A stretch of DNA of 64,000 nucleotides. Source: Polaribacter sejongensis (lineage in GTDB: Bacteria; Bacteroidota; Bacteroidia; Flavobacteriales; Flavobacteriaceae). How positions within the stretch are numbered: position 1 is the stretch's first letter; each line of letters opens with the position of its first letter. The DNA is taken from the NCBI RefSeq assembly GCF_038024065.1, contig NZ_CP150667.1, positions 3,913,501 through 3,977,500 of the forward strand. Reading direction: 5' to 3'. The translations under genes and the position numbers were made by a program. This document shows, piece by piece, positions 57,301-64,000 of this stretch. Below the pieces are notes generated by a model, which was not told where the DNA came from, made no database searches, and saw only the letters and a program-made list of their open reading frames with translations.

Positions 57301-60300
57301 ATCTTGTCCTGGTAATAATTTATCTCTAAATATATTGGTTTCAATCTCTATGCTTTCTCTTTCTTCAGTTACATTAATTAATAAGTTTCCACTTTTAAAA
57401 TAATTATAATTTACAAAGTGATATTTTACAACAAAACCACCAATGTCTTCTTTGTTAACTGGTATTTTTATTGTTTTGGTATCGTTATTCAATTTAATTA
57501 AACGTGTTTCTATAATTGTATGATTTTTTTCAACCTGTACAATTACGGTAATATCTTTAGATGCAGAACCTATTTGTATTTCAACCACATCATCAACCTG
57601 ATAAGCAGTTTTGTCTGCATGAATTACAAACAAGTTATTGTCTGCAACTTGTTTTTCTTTAGTAGCAAAAAATGTAACTATTTTTTCATCTTTTACATTC
57701 TGATTGAATTTATCTTTACTTTCTAAAACTATTTTATATTTACCAGAAAGCCAATTTTTGGTGTTTTTTAAAAGGAGTTCTTTACTCGTATCTGTATTAA
57801 ACTCTTCATTAAAAACAAGTGTTCCTTTTTCCCAATTTGTAGCATCCATTTCATTGTCTGAATAGGCATCATTAGGAAATAGTTTTCTAAACTCGTTTTC
57901 AGAAATATCTTGATATTCTGGCGCTGCCCAAGGTCTGTCTCTTAACGGATTTTTGGGCGCTTCTAATTTATATATTTTGATATTTCCTTTTGCAGGAACA
58001 AACTCGCCATTTAAGTTTTTTGTATCAATATTTAAAGTAGTGTTATTACTATTTTTATCGATGTTGTTTTCTGATAAAATAGTTGCAACTAAAGCATGAT
58101 ATCCAACATTTACAATGCTAGTTGCACTGCGAGTTTCTCCGTTGATGTCTGTAACGTCTGCAGTGATTTCATAATTAAAAATAGGCAAACTTTCTTTATC
58201 GACACTTTCATCAGGAATGGCATTAAAGACTATTTTAAATGCGCCATTTTCATCAGTAATACTTTCTCCGTGTAAAATTTCTTGCGAACTAGAAACCGGA
58301 TTTGGTCTTCTCCAATAATACCAACTAGGGAATTGCACTTTTCGGTGTACACGATACACTACTTGGGCATCGGTAATATTTGCGCCAGAAAAAGCTTTTG
58401 CAAATCCGTTTACGGTAATTGCGTCGTTAATTTTATAACTTTCAGTAATGGGTTTAAATTCCGTTTTAAATTTTGGTCTTTTATATTCTTCAACAGAAAT
58501 ATAAGAACGATTAGAATATAAACGAATCGAATTTTTACTTTTTGCACTTTGTTTTATTTCAATAGCATATTGACCAGTTAAACCATTGTTTGGTAAGATA
58601 AATTCGCCAGCAACAGAACCAAATTCATTCAGTTTTAACTCTAACGTACTTACTGTTTGATTGTTTACATCCTTTAAATTAATTTCTATAAAGTCATCCG
58701 TAAAAACAGTCGATTGTTCTCCTTGCTTTTTGATAACGATCGATTTAAAATAAACCGTTTGTCCTGGTCTATAAATACTTCTATCCGTAAAAATAAAAGA
58801 CTGTAAACTTTCATTTACTTCATTTTGTTGTCTTCTATTGGTTTTATATAAATAATGATTTCCAAAAGTAGCAACATCATCTTTTGTTTTTACTTTAATA
58901 ATTACATCAGCATAATAATCGTCACTTTTAAAAGAAGCAAATCCGCTTTTATCTGTCGTTAATGTTTTATTGATACTCTCACCTCTTCTAGGTTTATTGT
59001 TAGATAGAGATACTTCTGCATTTTTTACAGGTTTACCAGTATTTCTATCTACAATTTGATAATTGTATTTGTCATCAAAATTATTTTCAATTAAAGTTAA
59101 ATTGGTTGCTTGAATTGTGGCTGTTCCAAAAATGGACTTTTCAACAATAATTTCATCTTCCGAAGAAACAATTAAATAATTTCCGTTGTCAAATTTTGGA
59201 AGTATTACCTCTGTACTGTGCTGTAAATAATCGTACTCATTTCTTAGTTTATTGTTCCAATTTTTGTGCTTCTCTAAAGTGTTTATAAATTTTATTTTAT
59301 CAGCGTTATTATACGTTTTATTGAACTTTTCTAGTTCTGTACTTGTTATTTTATACGCTGTAAAATAGATGTTGTCAATATTTTTATAATTGATTAATGC
59401 TCTAGAATTGGTGTTAATTGGCACAAATTGTTCAGCAGTAATAGAAAGCGATTTTTCTAAAATTTGACTTTTAAGAACCGCACATTTTTGTGCTCCCATG
59501 CTATTTGGAAACTCATTAATTACCTCATTACAAATAGAAAAAGCAAGTGTATTATTGGCTTGTTCTTTATGGTGTTTCGCAGTTTCAAAAGCGTATAAAC
59601 CACTTACTTTATTGGTGTTAAAATGTTTTTGAGTATCTTTTAACGTATTTAAATAAGTTTCTTGTTTATTCGTAAAAGTTGCATGTTCTTTAATAAAGTT
59701 TAAACGATGAATATCAACATCAACTAAAGCATTTAAATTATTTTCTTTTGCATGAAACTGAATTAAATTTTGATAAATTTTTAGCGCATTAAACTGTAAT
59801 GATAAGTGATCTTCAGTTTCAATTTTTAAGTCTGAAAAGATTTTGTAATCAGACAAGAAATCTGAATTATCTAACACAAATTTATAAGAAGGTCTGGTAA
59901 TGCTAGTTTCTGATGATTTATAGAAATTTAAAGCATTATTTGCTAAAAAATCATATAAAGTTGGTCTGTATGTTTTAGACTCTTTGGAGATTTGTAAAAT
60001 ATCTGAATAGTCATAAATGTCCGTTTTCTGTAATACTTCTTTATTTTCTAAAGAAGCCTCAAAGTGACAATGAATTTCTTTGAAGAGCGTTTCTAAATCC
60101 CAAGTTCTAAAATCACCTTTTTTTAACTCAGAGCTTGTCGAAGAGGCTGTTTTTGTACGGTTGTAAAACTTGTATCTATTTTCATTAAAATATTGCCAAT
60201 ATAAATTCCCTAGTATGTTTTCTAACACGTTTCTTGTAGGAAATTCACTTTTAGCAATGTGTTTTTTAAAATTATCAATGATGCTTAATTGTGCATCTTC

Positions 60301-60534
60301 TTCTAATGTTAAGGAATATTTACTCTTATAAAAAAGTGTTTTTATCAATTGGGCAGCATTGTTTTGTTTATCCGCTTTAGCGTAAATATCTTTTACAATT
60401 TTTAAAGCAGATTTAGGTAAATTGTCTTTTTCAAACCTATCTACTTGTAACCAAAGGTCTTTAAAAGCGTCTTGAGCATTAGAAAAAGAAGAGAAAGCTA
60501 TAATCATTATTAGTGTTGTTGTCAGTTTTTTCAT
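54400..60534 (-). CDS. Bacterial alpha-2-macroglobulin with intact thioester motif
   Basis: 2044 residues from ATG 60534 (a TTG two codons earlier is less likely). Signal peptide ends SSFSNAQ, type I, not a lipoprotein. An N-terminal helical region of about 380 residues is unusual for E. coli-type macroglobulins. MG domains follow, including MG2 with TDRSIYRPGQTVYFKSI (about 590-690), an acidic, possible bait-type stretch (EDEAEVSETIIESTETDESE), the A2M domain with PQLRTDKNGQVSF and TKWKLQLL, and the thioester motif YPYECAEQ (Cys1476), then the alpha-alpha TED barrel and C-terminal domain ending HSKGIRIKVL. It traps proteases in the periplasm. Three palindromic repeats are translated inside it. 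No pbpC gene is adjacent. Confidence 0.93.
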   Translation of the reverse strand: MKKLTTTLIMIIAFSSFSNAQDAFKDLWLQVDRFEKDNLPKSALKIVKDIYAKADKQNNAAQLIKTLFYKSKYSLTLEEDAQLSIIDNFKKHIAKSEFPTRNVLENILGNLYWQYFNENRYKFYNRTKTASSTSSELKKGDFRTWDLETLFKEIHCHFEASLENKEVLQKTDIYDYSDILQISKESKTYRPTLYDFLANNALNFYKSSETSITRPSYKFVLDNSDFLSDYKIFSDLKIETEDHLSLQFNALKIYQNLIQFHAKENNLNALVDVDIHRLNFIKEHATFTNKQETYLNTLKDTQKHFNTNKVSGLYAFETAKHHKEQANNTLAFSICNEVINEFPNSMGAQKCAVLKSQILEKSLSITAEQFVPINTNSRALINYKNIDNIYFTAYKITSTELEKFNKTYNNADKIKFINTLEKHKNWNNKLRNEYDYLQHSTEVILPKFDNGNYLIVSSEDEIIVEKSIFGTATIQATNLTLIENNFDDKYNYQIVDRNTGKPVKNAEVSLSNNKPRRGESINKTLTTDKSGFASFKSDDYYADVIIKVKTKDDVATFGNHYLYKTNRRQQNEVNESLQSFIFTDRSIYRPGQTVYFKSIVIKKQGEQSTVFTDDFIEINLKDVNNQTVSTLELKLNEFGSVAGEFILPNNGLTGQYAIEIKQSAKSKNSIRLYSNRSYISVEEYKRPKFKTEFKPITESYKINDAITVNGFAKAFSGANITDAQVVYRVHRKVQFPSWYYWRRPNPVSSSQEILHGESITDENGAFKIVFNAIPDESVDKESLPIFNYEITADVTDINGETRSATSIVNVGYHALVATILSENNIDKNSNNTTLNIDTKNLNGEFVPAKGNIKIYKLEAPKNPLRDRPWAAPEYQDISENEFRKLFPNDAYSDNEMDATNWEKGTLVFNEEFNTDTSKELLLKNTKNWLSGKYKIVLESKDKFNQNVKDEKIVTFFATKEKQVADNNLFVIHADKTAYQVDDVVEIQIGSASKDITVIVQVEKNHTIIETRLIKLNNDTKTIKIPVNKEDIGGFVVKYHFVNYNYFKSGNLLINVTEERESIEIETNIFRDKLLPGQDETWSFTIKNDKNDKLAAEVLASMYDASLDEFKSHQWNFNPIASKPKYFSYSHSSANKSFGYTYFNIVNNQRNQSGLIAISYDTYNWFGFRFGTNRNLHLRRKISKMSAPSPEMIVVVEDEAEVSETIIESTETDESEMVDDVSFVKEEEEKIDLEGIQIRKNFNETAFFLPQLRTDKNGQVSFSFTMPEALTKWKLQLLAHTKSLKSATKTLETVTQKELMIVPNAPRFLREGDEITLSAKVTNLTNNQLSGFAKLILTDAITGEEINTALENLNANKNFTVDKDGNTNVSWSLSIPETVQAVQYKIVAKAGDFSDGEQNVLPVLSNRMLVTETLPMWVKSNETKTFTLDKLKNTSSTLNVGSSSTLKNHKLTLEMTSNPVWYAIQSLPYLMEYPYECAEQVFSRYYANTLASFVANSNPRIQEVFNAWKSSDALLSNLEKNEELKSLIIQETPWLRDAQTETEQKKRIALLFDLNKMKNEQERSINKLKDIQMNSGGFPWFKGSSYENRFITQHIATGFGHLQKLGVTNFDSATKNMMEKAVQFLDDELTNQYKELLERAEQIKQKAKTVKKGEKAYNDYLAKNNLNYFTIQYLYMRSFYTTISIDNKLQKAVDYYREQTTTYWNSYNLYAKGQIALSLFRSNEKTSTNQILKSLKENSITSDELGMYWKENAAGYYYYQAPIETQALMIETFSEIENNTETIDNLKIWLLKNKQTNSWKTTKATSEAVYALLLNGTSWIEASTERSRSVTEMVDIKVGDKEINPTKLEEVKVEAGTGYFKTSWDGNEITSKMAEVTINKKGEGIAWGGLYWQYFEDLDKITSAETPLKLDKKLFLKVNSDTGKELQEITKNTQLKVGDLITVRIELRSDRDMEFIHMKDMRASGVEPINVLSSYKWQDNLGYYESTKDAATNFFFDRLPKGIYVFEYDVRVNNAGNFSNGITTIQSMYAPEFSSHSKGIRIKVL
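55041..55076 (-). repeat. Translated TERSRS palindrome inside the macroglobulin gene
   Basis: Contains ACTTCGACTTCGCTCAGT. Translated on the minus strand as EASTERSRSVTEM, the well-known repeat peptide of Flavobacteriaceae, within the TED-domain region. In frame. Confidence 0.8.
56211..56242 (-). repeat. Second palindrome-family repeat inside the macroglobulin gene
   Basis: Minus strand reads CACTTCGTCTACGCTCAATG and then TAGGC, a diverged CACTTCGACTTCGCTCAGTG element. Encodes NTSSTLNVGSSS. In frame. Confidence 0.65.
60127..60149 (-). repeat. Third palindrome-family repeat inside the macroglobulin gene
   Basis: Minus strand reads CTTCGACAAGCTCTGAG, a form of the CTTCGACAAGCTCAG element. Encodes TASSTSSEL in the N-terminal region. 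In frame. Confidence 0.65.
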
Positions 60535-60664
60535 AATCAATTTATTTTATGCTTTTAAAGCACCTACAAATTAGCTTGTAAATCAAATTTTATAAGAGTT
60601 TACGACTAAAGATACTTTATATTGTAGTAAGCTTTTGTATTTTTACTTTTTTAAATTTTGTTCG

Positions 60665-62017
60665 ATGAAAATTCATTTTATTGCTATTGGCGGAAGTGCC
60701 ATGCACAACCTTGCAATTGCTTTATACCAAAAAGGATACCAAGTTTCTGGATCTGATGATACAATTCACAATCCTTCTAAATCTCGTTTAGAAAAATACG
60801 GGCTATTGCCAGAAGTATTTGGCTGGTTTCCAGAGAAAATAACATCAGAATTAGATGTGATTATTTTGGGAATGCATGCAAAAAAAGATAATCCAGAATT
60901 ATTAAAAGCGCAAGAATTAGGTGTGAAAATTTATTCGTATCCTGAGTTTTTATATGAGCAATCTAAAGATAAAACGCGAGTTGTAATTGGTGGTTCTCAT
61001 GGTAAAACAACAATAACTTCTATGATTTTACATGTGTTGAATTATCATGAAAAAGAAGTAGACTATATGGTTGGTGCACAATTAGATGGTTTTGAAACCA
61101 TGGTACATTTAACTGAAGAGAACGATTTTATTGTTTTAGAAGGTGATGAGTATTTGAGTTCGCCAATAGATATGAGACCAAAGTTTCATTTATATAAACC
61201 AAATATTGCGTTATTAAGCGGAATTGCTTGGGATCATATTAATGTTTTTCCAACATTTGAAGGGTATGTAGAGCAGTTTAAAATCTTTACAGACTCTATG
61301 GTAAATGGAGGAAGTATGGTGTATAATGAAGAAGATACCATTGTAAAAGACGTTGTAGAATCATCTGAAAATCATATTAAGAAATATCCTTACACAACAC
61401 CAGAACACTTTATAGAAAACGGAATTACCTATTTAGAAACAGCAGAAGGAAACTTACCTTTAGAGGTTTTTGGAAAACACAATCTTCAGAATTTAGCGGG
61501 AGCAAAGTGGATTTGTCAACACATGGGAATTGATGAAGATGATTTCTACGAGGCCGTTGCTAGTTTTGCAGGTGCAAGTAAACGATTAGAAAAGATTATT
61601 GAAACTCCATCAACAGTAATTTTTAAAGACTTTGCACATTCACCAAGTAAAGTGGCTGCAACCACAAAAGCGGTTAAAGAACAATATTCTGATAGAACTG
61701 TTTTGGCTTGTTTAGAGTTGCATACCTATTCTAGTTTAAATGCAGAATTTTTAGCAGAATATAAAGGAGCATTAGATGCAGCGGATAAAGCGGTTGTTTT
61801 TTATTCTCCGCATGCTGTAAAAATTAAACAATTATCAGCAGTTAATGCAGAACAAATTGCTAACGCTTTTGAAAGAGACGATTTAACTATTTATACAAAT
61901 CCAGCTGAATTTAAAGCCTTTTTATTCAGTCAGAATTTAGAAAAATCAGCAGTGGTTTTAATGAGTTCTGGTAATTATGGAGGTTTAGATTTTGAGGAGG
62001 TTAAGAATTTGGTTTAG
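60665..62017 (+). CDS. mpl: Murein peptide ligase (UDP-MurNAc:tripeptide ligase)
   Basis: 450 residues from ATG 60665; the longer reading from 60635 adds a poor N-terminus (YFYFFKFCS). Re-attaches recycled L-Ala-D-Glu-mDAP to UDP-MurNAc. MurC-like: IHFIAIGGSAMHNLAIAL, P-loop GGSHGKTTITSM, LEGDEYLSSPIDMRPKF and LLSGIAWDHINVFPTFEGY, plus FGKHNLQNLAGA and FKDFAHSPSKVAAT of the Mur ligase C-terminal domain. Mpl, not MurC, by DxxHNPSKSRLEKYG and IDMRPKF. 3' end overlaps the convergent gene by 17 bases. Confidence 0.93.
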   Translation: MKIHFIAIGGSAMHNLAIALYQKGYQVSGSDDTIHNPSKSRLEKYGLLPEVFGWFPEKITSELDVIILGMHAKKDNPELLKAQELGVKIYSYPEFLYEQSKDKTRVVIGGSHGKTTITSMILHVLNYHEKEVDYMVGAQLDGFETMVHLTEENDFIVLEGDEYLSSPIDMRPKFHLYKPNIALLSGIAWDHINVFPTFEGYVEQFKIFTDSMVNGGSMVYNEEDTIVKDVVESSENHIKKYPYTTPEHFIENGITYLETAEGNLPLEVFGKHNLQNLAGAKWICQHMGIDEDDFYEAVASFAGASKRLEKIIETPSTVIFKDFAHSPSKVAATTKAVKEQYSDRTVLACLELHTYSSLNAEFLAEYKGALDAADKAVVFYSPHAVKIKQLSAVNAEQIANAFERDDLTIYTNPAEFKAFLFSQNLEKSAVVLMSSGNYGGLDFEEVKNLV

Positions 62018-63098
62018 TTTTTATAAAACCAAATTGTTTTAAATAAAATGGAACACTTTTAAAACGCCTAAATGTGTATGATCGATACTCTTTATCAGTA
62101 AAAGAATATTGTAGAATTTTTAGCTTATCTTTTAATTTTATATAAGAATTAATTCGATTAATTTTTTTGATTTCCGCTTGGGAGTTTTCTAAAATTAAAA
62201 GGTAAGATTCTAAATATTTAGAAGCTTCTTCATTTTTGATAAAAGTTAAACTCTTTGGTTGATTTAAAATTTCTGATGCAACAATTGCATAATTATTAAG
62301 ATATTTTTCTATTTTTTTATTATTTAAAACTCTCTTTCTAGAGGTTGTTTTGTTAGCTAATAAATAGCTGTCATAGACATTTCTTAAAGTAATCGTTTTA
62401 GAAAAATAGAGATTATCATTAATCTGTTTTTGTAAAACGGTAATTAAAGATTGATTTTCAAAAGAAGCAACTGTAATTTTATTTACACTAAAAGAATCTT
62501 TTTTTAAAGTTTGGTAATCTAAATACTGAGTGTATGGCTTTTTTAAAACTTTGTTATGCACTTCTACAGCAGCAATACGATTCTCTTTTACCATTTTAGG
62601 ATAATGCCAATGAAAGTTCATGTAAACCTCATCTTTAGCGGAATACTTTTGATCTTTTAAAAGCTGAATAGCTTTTTCAAAATCGGTATTAGAAACAATT
62701 ATATCTATATCACCCACCATTCTTTCGCCGATATCTTCGTACAAACCTTCAAGGAGATTACCTGTTCCTTTTAAGAAAATAGGAGTAATATTATCAGCAA
62801 ATAAAAGAGTATTTATTTCTATAGCTTGGTCAATAATATCCTGATTTCTATCTCTATTTAAATCAGTAATGTGAATCATATAATTTACTAATTCTTCCGG
62901 TAAGTAATGTAAGAAATTGGCTCTTTTAAGATTGCAATACAAAGCAGGAAATACAAAATGACCTGTGCTTACTTTTACAACAGCTTCCCAATCTATTTCT
63001 GTAGTTTTTAACTGATTTTCAATTTCTTGTTTGTTTTTTTCTTCCGAAGAAATTGTTAAACACTTGGCAATAAAAAAAAGCGTTTCTTTATAAGTCAT
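62001..63098 (-). CDS. Nucleotidyltransferase-fold family protein (NTP_transf_5 type)
   Basis: 365 residues. Motif FLKGTGNLLEGLYEDIGERM and GDIDIIVSNTDFEKA carry the two carboxylates of the nucleotidyltransferase fold; HWHYPKMVKENRIAAVEVHNKV follows. N-terminal and C-terminal parts are helical. The family is common near HprK-like kinases and PqqD in polysaccharide and peptide (lasso-type) clusters. Overlaps the kinase-like gene by 11 bases. Function not known. Confidence 0.8.
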   Translation of the reverse strand: MTYKETLFFIAKCLTISSEEKNKQEIENQLKTTEIDWEAVVKVSTGHFVFPALYCNLKRANFLHYLPEELVNYMIHITDLNRDRNQDIIDQAIEINTLLFADNITPIFLKGTGNLLEGLYEDIGERMVGDIDIIVSNTDFEKAIQLLKDQKYSAKDEVYMNFHWHYPKMVKENRIAAVEVHNKVLKKPYTQYLDYQTLKKDSFSVNKITVASFENQSLITVLQKQINDNLYFSKTITLRNVYDSYLLANKTTSRKRVLNNKKIEKYLNNYAIVASEILNQPKSLTFIKNEEASKYLESYLLILENSQAEIKKINRINSYIKLKDKLKILQYSFTDKEYRSYTFRRFKSVPFYLKQFGFIKTKPNS

Positions 63099-64000
63099 TA
63101 TTAAATATTTTAGAAACAGCTGCTATCATTTCTTCATTATTAGAGTAGGTTAGTTGGTAACAGTTTAAAGTACTAAACCAATCTAAAAATATTTCTGCAT
63201 TTTCTTTCTTTGGTGATATCCAAGAATCTGGTATTAATTGCTGGAAAGCAGTTACTTTAGAAATTTTCTCACAAGTTAAATCAGCATCTTTTTCATACTT
63301 TATAAAAACCAAATCATTACAAGGTAAATGATTGAAATAATTGGTGTTATTGGGCTTTAAATAGCGTACAATTTTATTTAATCTCGTAAAATTATATTCT
63401 GCGGTTGTTTCTAATTCTGGATAAATAGGAAGCAACGTTTCTAAGCTGTTTTTTTTAATCGATATAGATGCAGGAAAACTATATACTTCTCTTTTTTCTA
63501 CATCCATCGGTACAAAATCATCTGCTAAACAAGTAAAACCACTTGCTTGTAAAAGTGCTAAAGAAGTACTTTTTCCATTGCCGGAATCACCTAAAAATAA
63601 GATTGATTTTTTTTCATCGCTTACAGCGGATGCATGAAAAACACCCATCCATTCGTTTTCTTCTTTCTGATGAATTTTCTGAATAAATTGCATCGAAAAC
63701 TTTCCTTGAAAATAATGAATATCGTTACGGCTCCAAGCGCCTATCAGTTGCTTATCAACAATAAGGAAAATAAAATTATTATTTATAAAAACATCAAATT
63801 CATAGTCAAATTTAGTGGTGTCGCTTATCATTAAATGTGCAAATTTTGGATGCACTAGAGACAGTTCTTTTTCACTTAAATATGAAACTTTAAAAACAAC
63901 ATTGTTAACTTTGTAGTACTTTATAAACTCATAAGATTTTGGTTTTTCAATATCTCTATAATCATTAATGATTTCAGATTCTTTATTGCTTTTATGCGTG
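63088..64000 (-). CDS. HPr-kinase-like protein, 5' end beyond the window (partial)
   Basis: 304 residues visible. The frame stays open from the right edge (codons from THKSNKESEIINDYRDIEKP), so the GTG at 63855 is not the true start. HprK C-terminal fold: ILFLGDSGNGKSTSLALLQAS (P-loop, about 86-93 from GTG), FTCLADDFVPMD (second metal-binding acidic cluster) and FPASISIK. Lacks the HPr-binding N-terminal domain of true HprK. Usually called serine kinase of HPr type; substrate is unknown. Paired by overlap with the NTP_transf_5 gene. Confidence 0.82.
   Translation of the reverse strand, partial: THKSNKESEIINDYRDIEKPKSYEFIKYYKVNNVVFKVSYLSEKELSLVHPKFAHLMISDTTKFDYEFDVFINNNFIFLIVDKQLIGAWSRNDIHYFQGKFSMQFIQKIHQKEENEWMGVFHASAVSDEKKSILFLGDSGNGKSTSLALLQASGFTCLADDFVPMDVEKREVYSFPASISIKKNSLETLLPIYPELETTAEYNFTRLNKIVRYLKPNNTNYFNHLPCNDLVFIKYEKDADLTCEKISKVTAFQQLIPDSWISPKKENAEIFLDWFSTLNCYQLTYSNNEEMIAAVSKIFNNDL

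Noticed and set aside
58282..58521. Plus-strand frames inside the macroglobulin gene
   Set aside because: Antisense shadows; no promoter, family or conserved pattern.

Overview
The window is about 64 kb of AT-rich (roughly 30% G+C by eye) chromosomal DNA from a member of the Flavobacteriaceae (Bacteroidota), most likely a marine genus close to Polaribacter or Tenacibaculum. The basis is: TonB-dependent receptors with CarboxypepD_reg domains, Bacteroidota-type -7 boxes (TAnnTTTG), no strong Shine-Dalgarno sequences, a tmRNA tag ending NNYALAA, a GatB-AspRS fusion, and the TERSRS-type palindromic repeats common in this family. No rRNA, tRNA, CRISPR array, prophage or transposase gene was seen; this is mostly core genome.

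Layout. 1-7.2 kb: gyrB (minus), then a TonB-dependent receptor and a secreted alpha/beta-hydrolase fused to a glycerophosphodiester phosphodiesterase. 7.3-12.6 kb: a tRNA-dependent asparagine module made of a promoter, a 15-codon leader peptide with nine Asn codons, an intrinsic terminator, a short gatC-like gene, gatA, and gatB fused to aspS. 12.6-13.5 kb: a 3-hydroxyacyl-CoA dehydrogenase. 13.7-21.9 kb: the whole tryptophan operon, trpL(WW leader)-E-G-D-[S23-like pseudogene]-C-F-B-[DUF3050]-A. Palindromic repeats fill the spacers up to trpB, whereas trpB, DUF3050 and trpA overlap by single bases and are translationally coupled. 21.9-30.7 kb: tricorn-like S41 protease, double-FKBP lipoprotein, CDGSH protein, FUSC transporter, amidohydrolase and DoxX. 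30.7-38.6 kb: M28 peptidase, then a minus-strand operon of a large TPR protein, an outer-membrane barrel, a TPR membrane protein and a MepA-like peptidase. 38.7-42.3 kb: ftsE with a family 2 glycosyltransferase and a 2OG-Fe(II) oxygenase, facing a family 4 glycosyltransferase. 42.3-49.5 kb: a 55-codon zinc-ribbon gene, a second TonB-type receptor, a lipoprotein, tmRNA, a saccharopine/alanine-dehydrogenase-like enzyme and small genes. 49.6-54.3 kb: kdsA, M28 peptidase, DUF4136, TfoX, and three tandem small outer-membrane proteins. 54.4-60.5 kb: a giant alpha-2-macroglobulin with an intact thioester motif. 60.6-64 kb: mpl, then a nucleotidyltransferase and an HPr-kinase-like gene that runs off the right edge.

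The most interesting logic is translational. Two ribosome-mediated attenuators of the same design lie 6.3 kb apart, one reading Trp-tRNA for the trp operon and one apparently reading Asn-tRNA for the enzymes that make Asn-tRNA(Asn). The second is a self-contained feedback loop around a fused amidotransferase-synthetase. The other main candidate for new biology is the heme-oxygenase-fold DUF3050 protein locked between trpB and trpA. Functions are inferred by reading the sequences; no database search was run.
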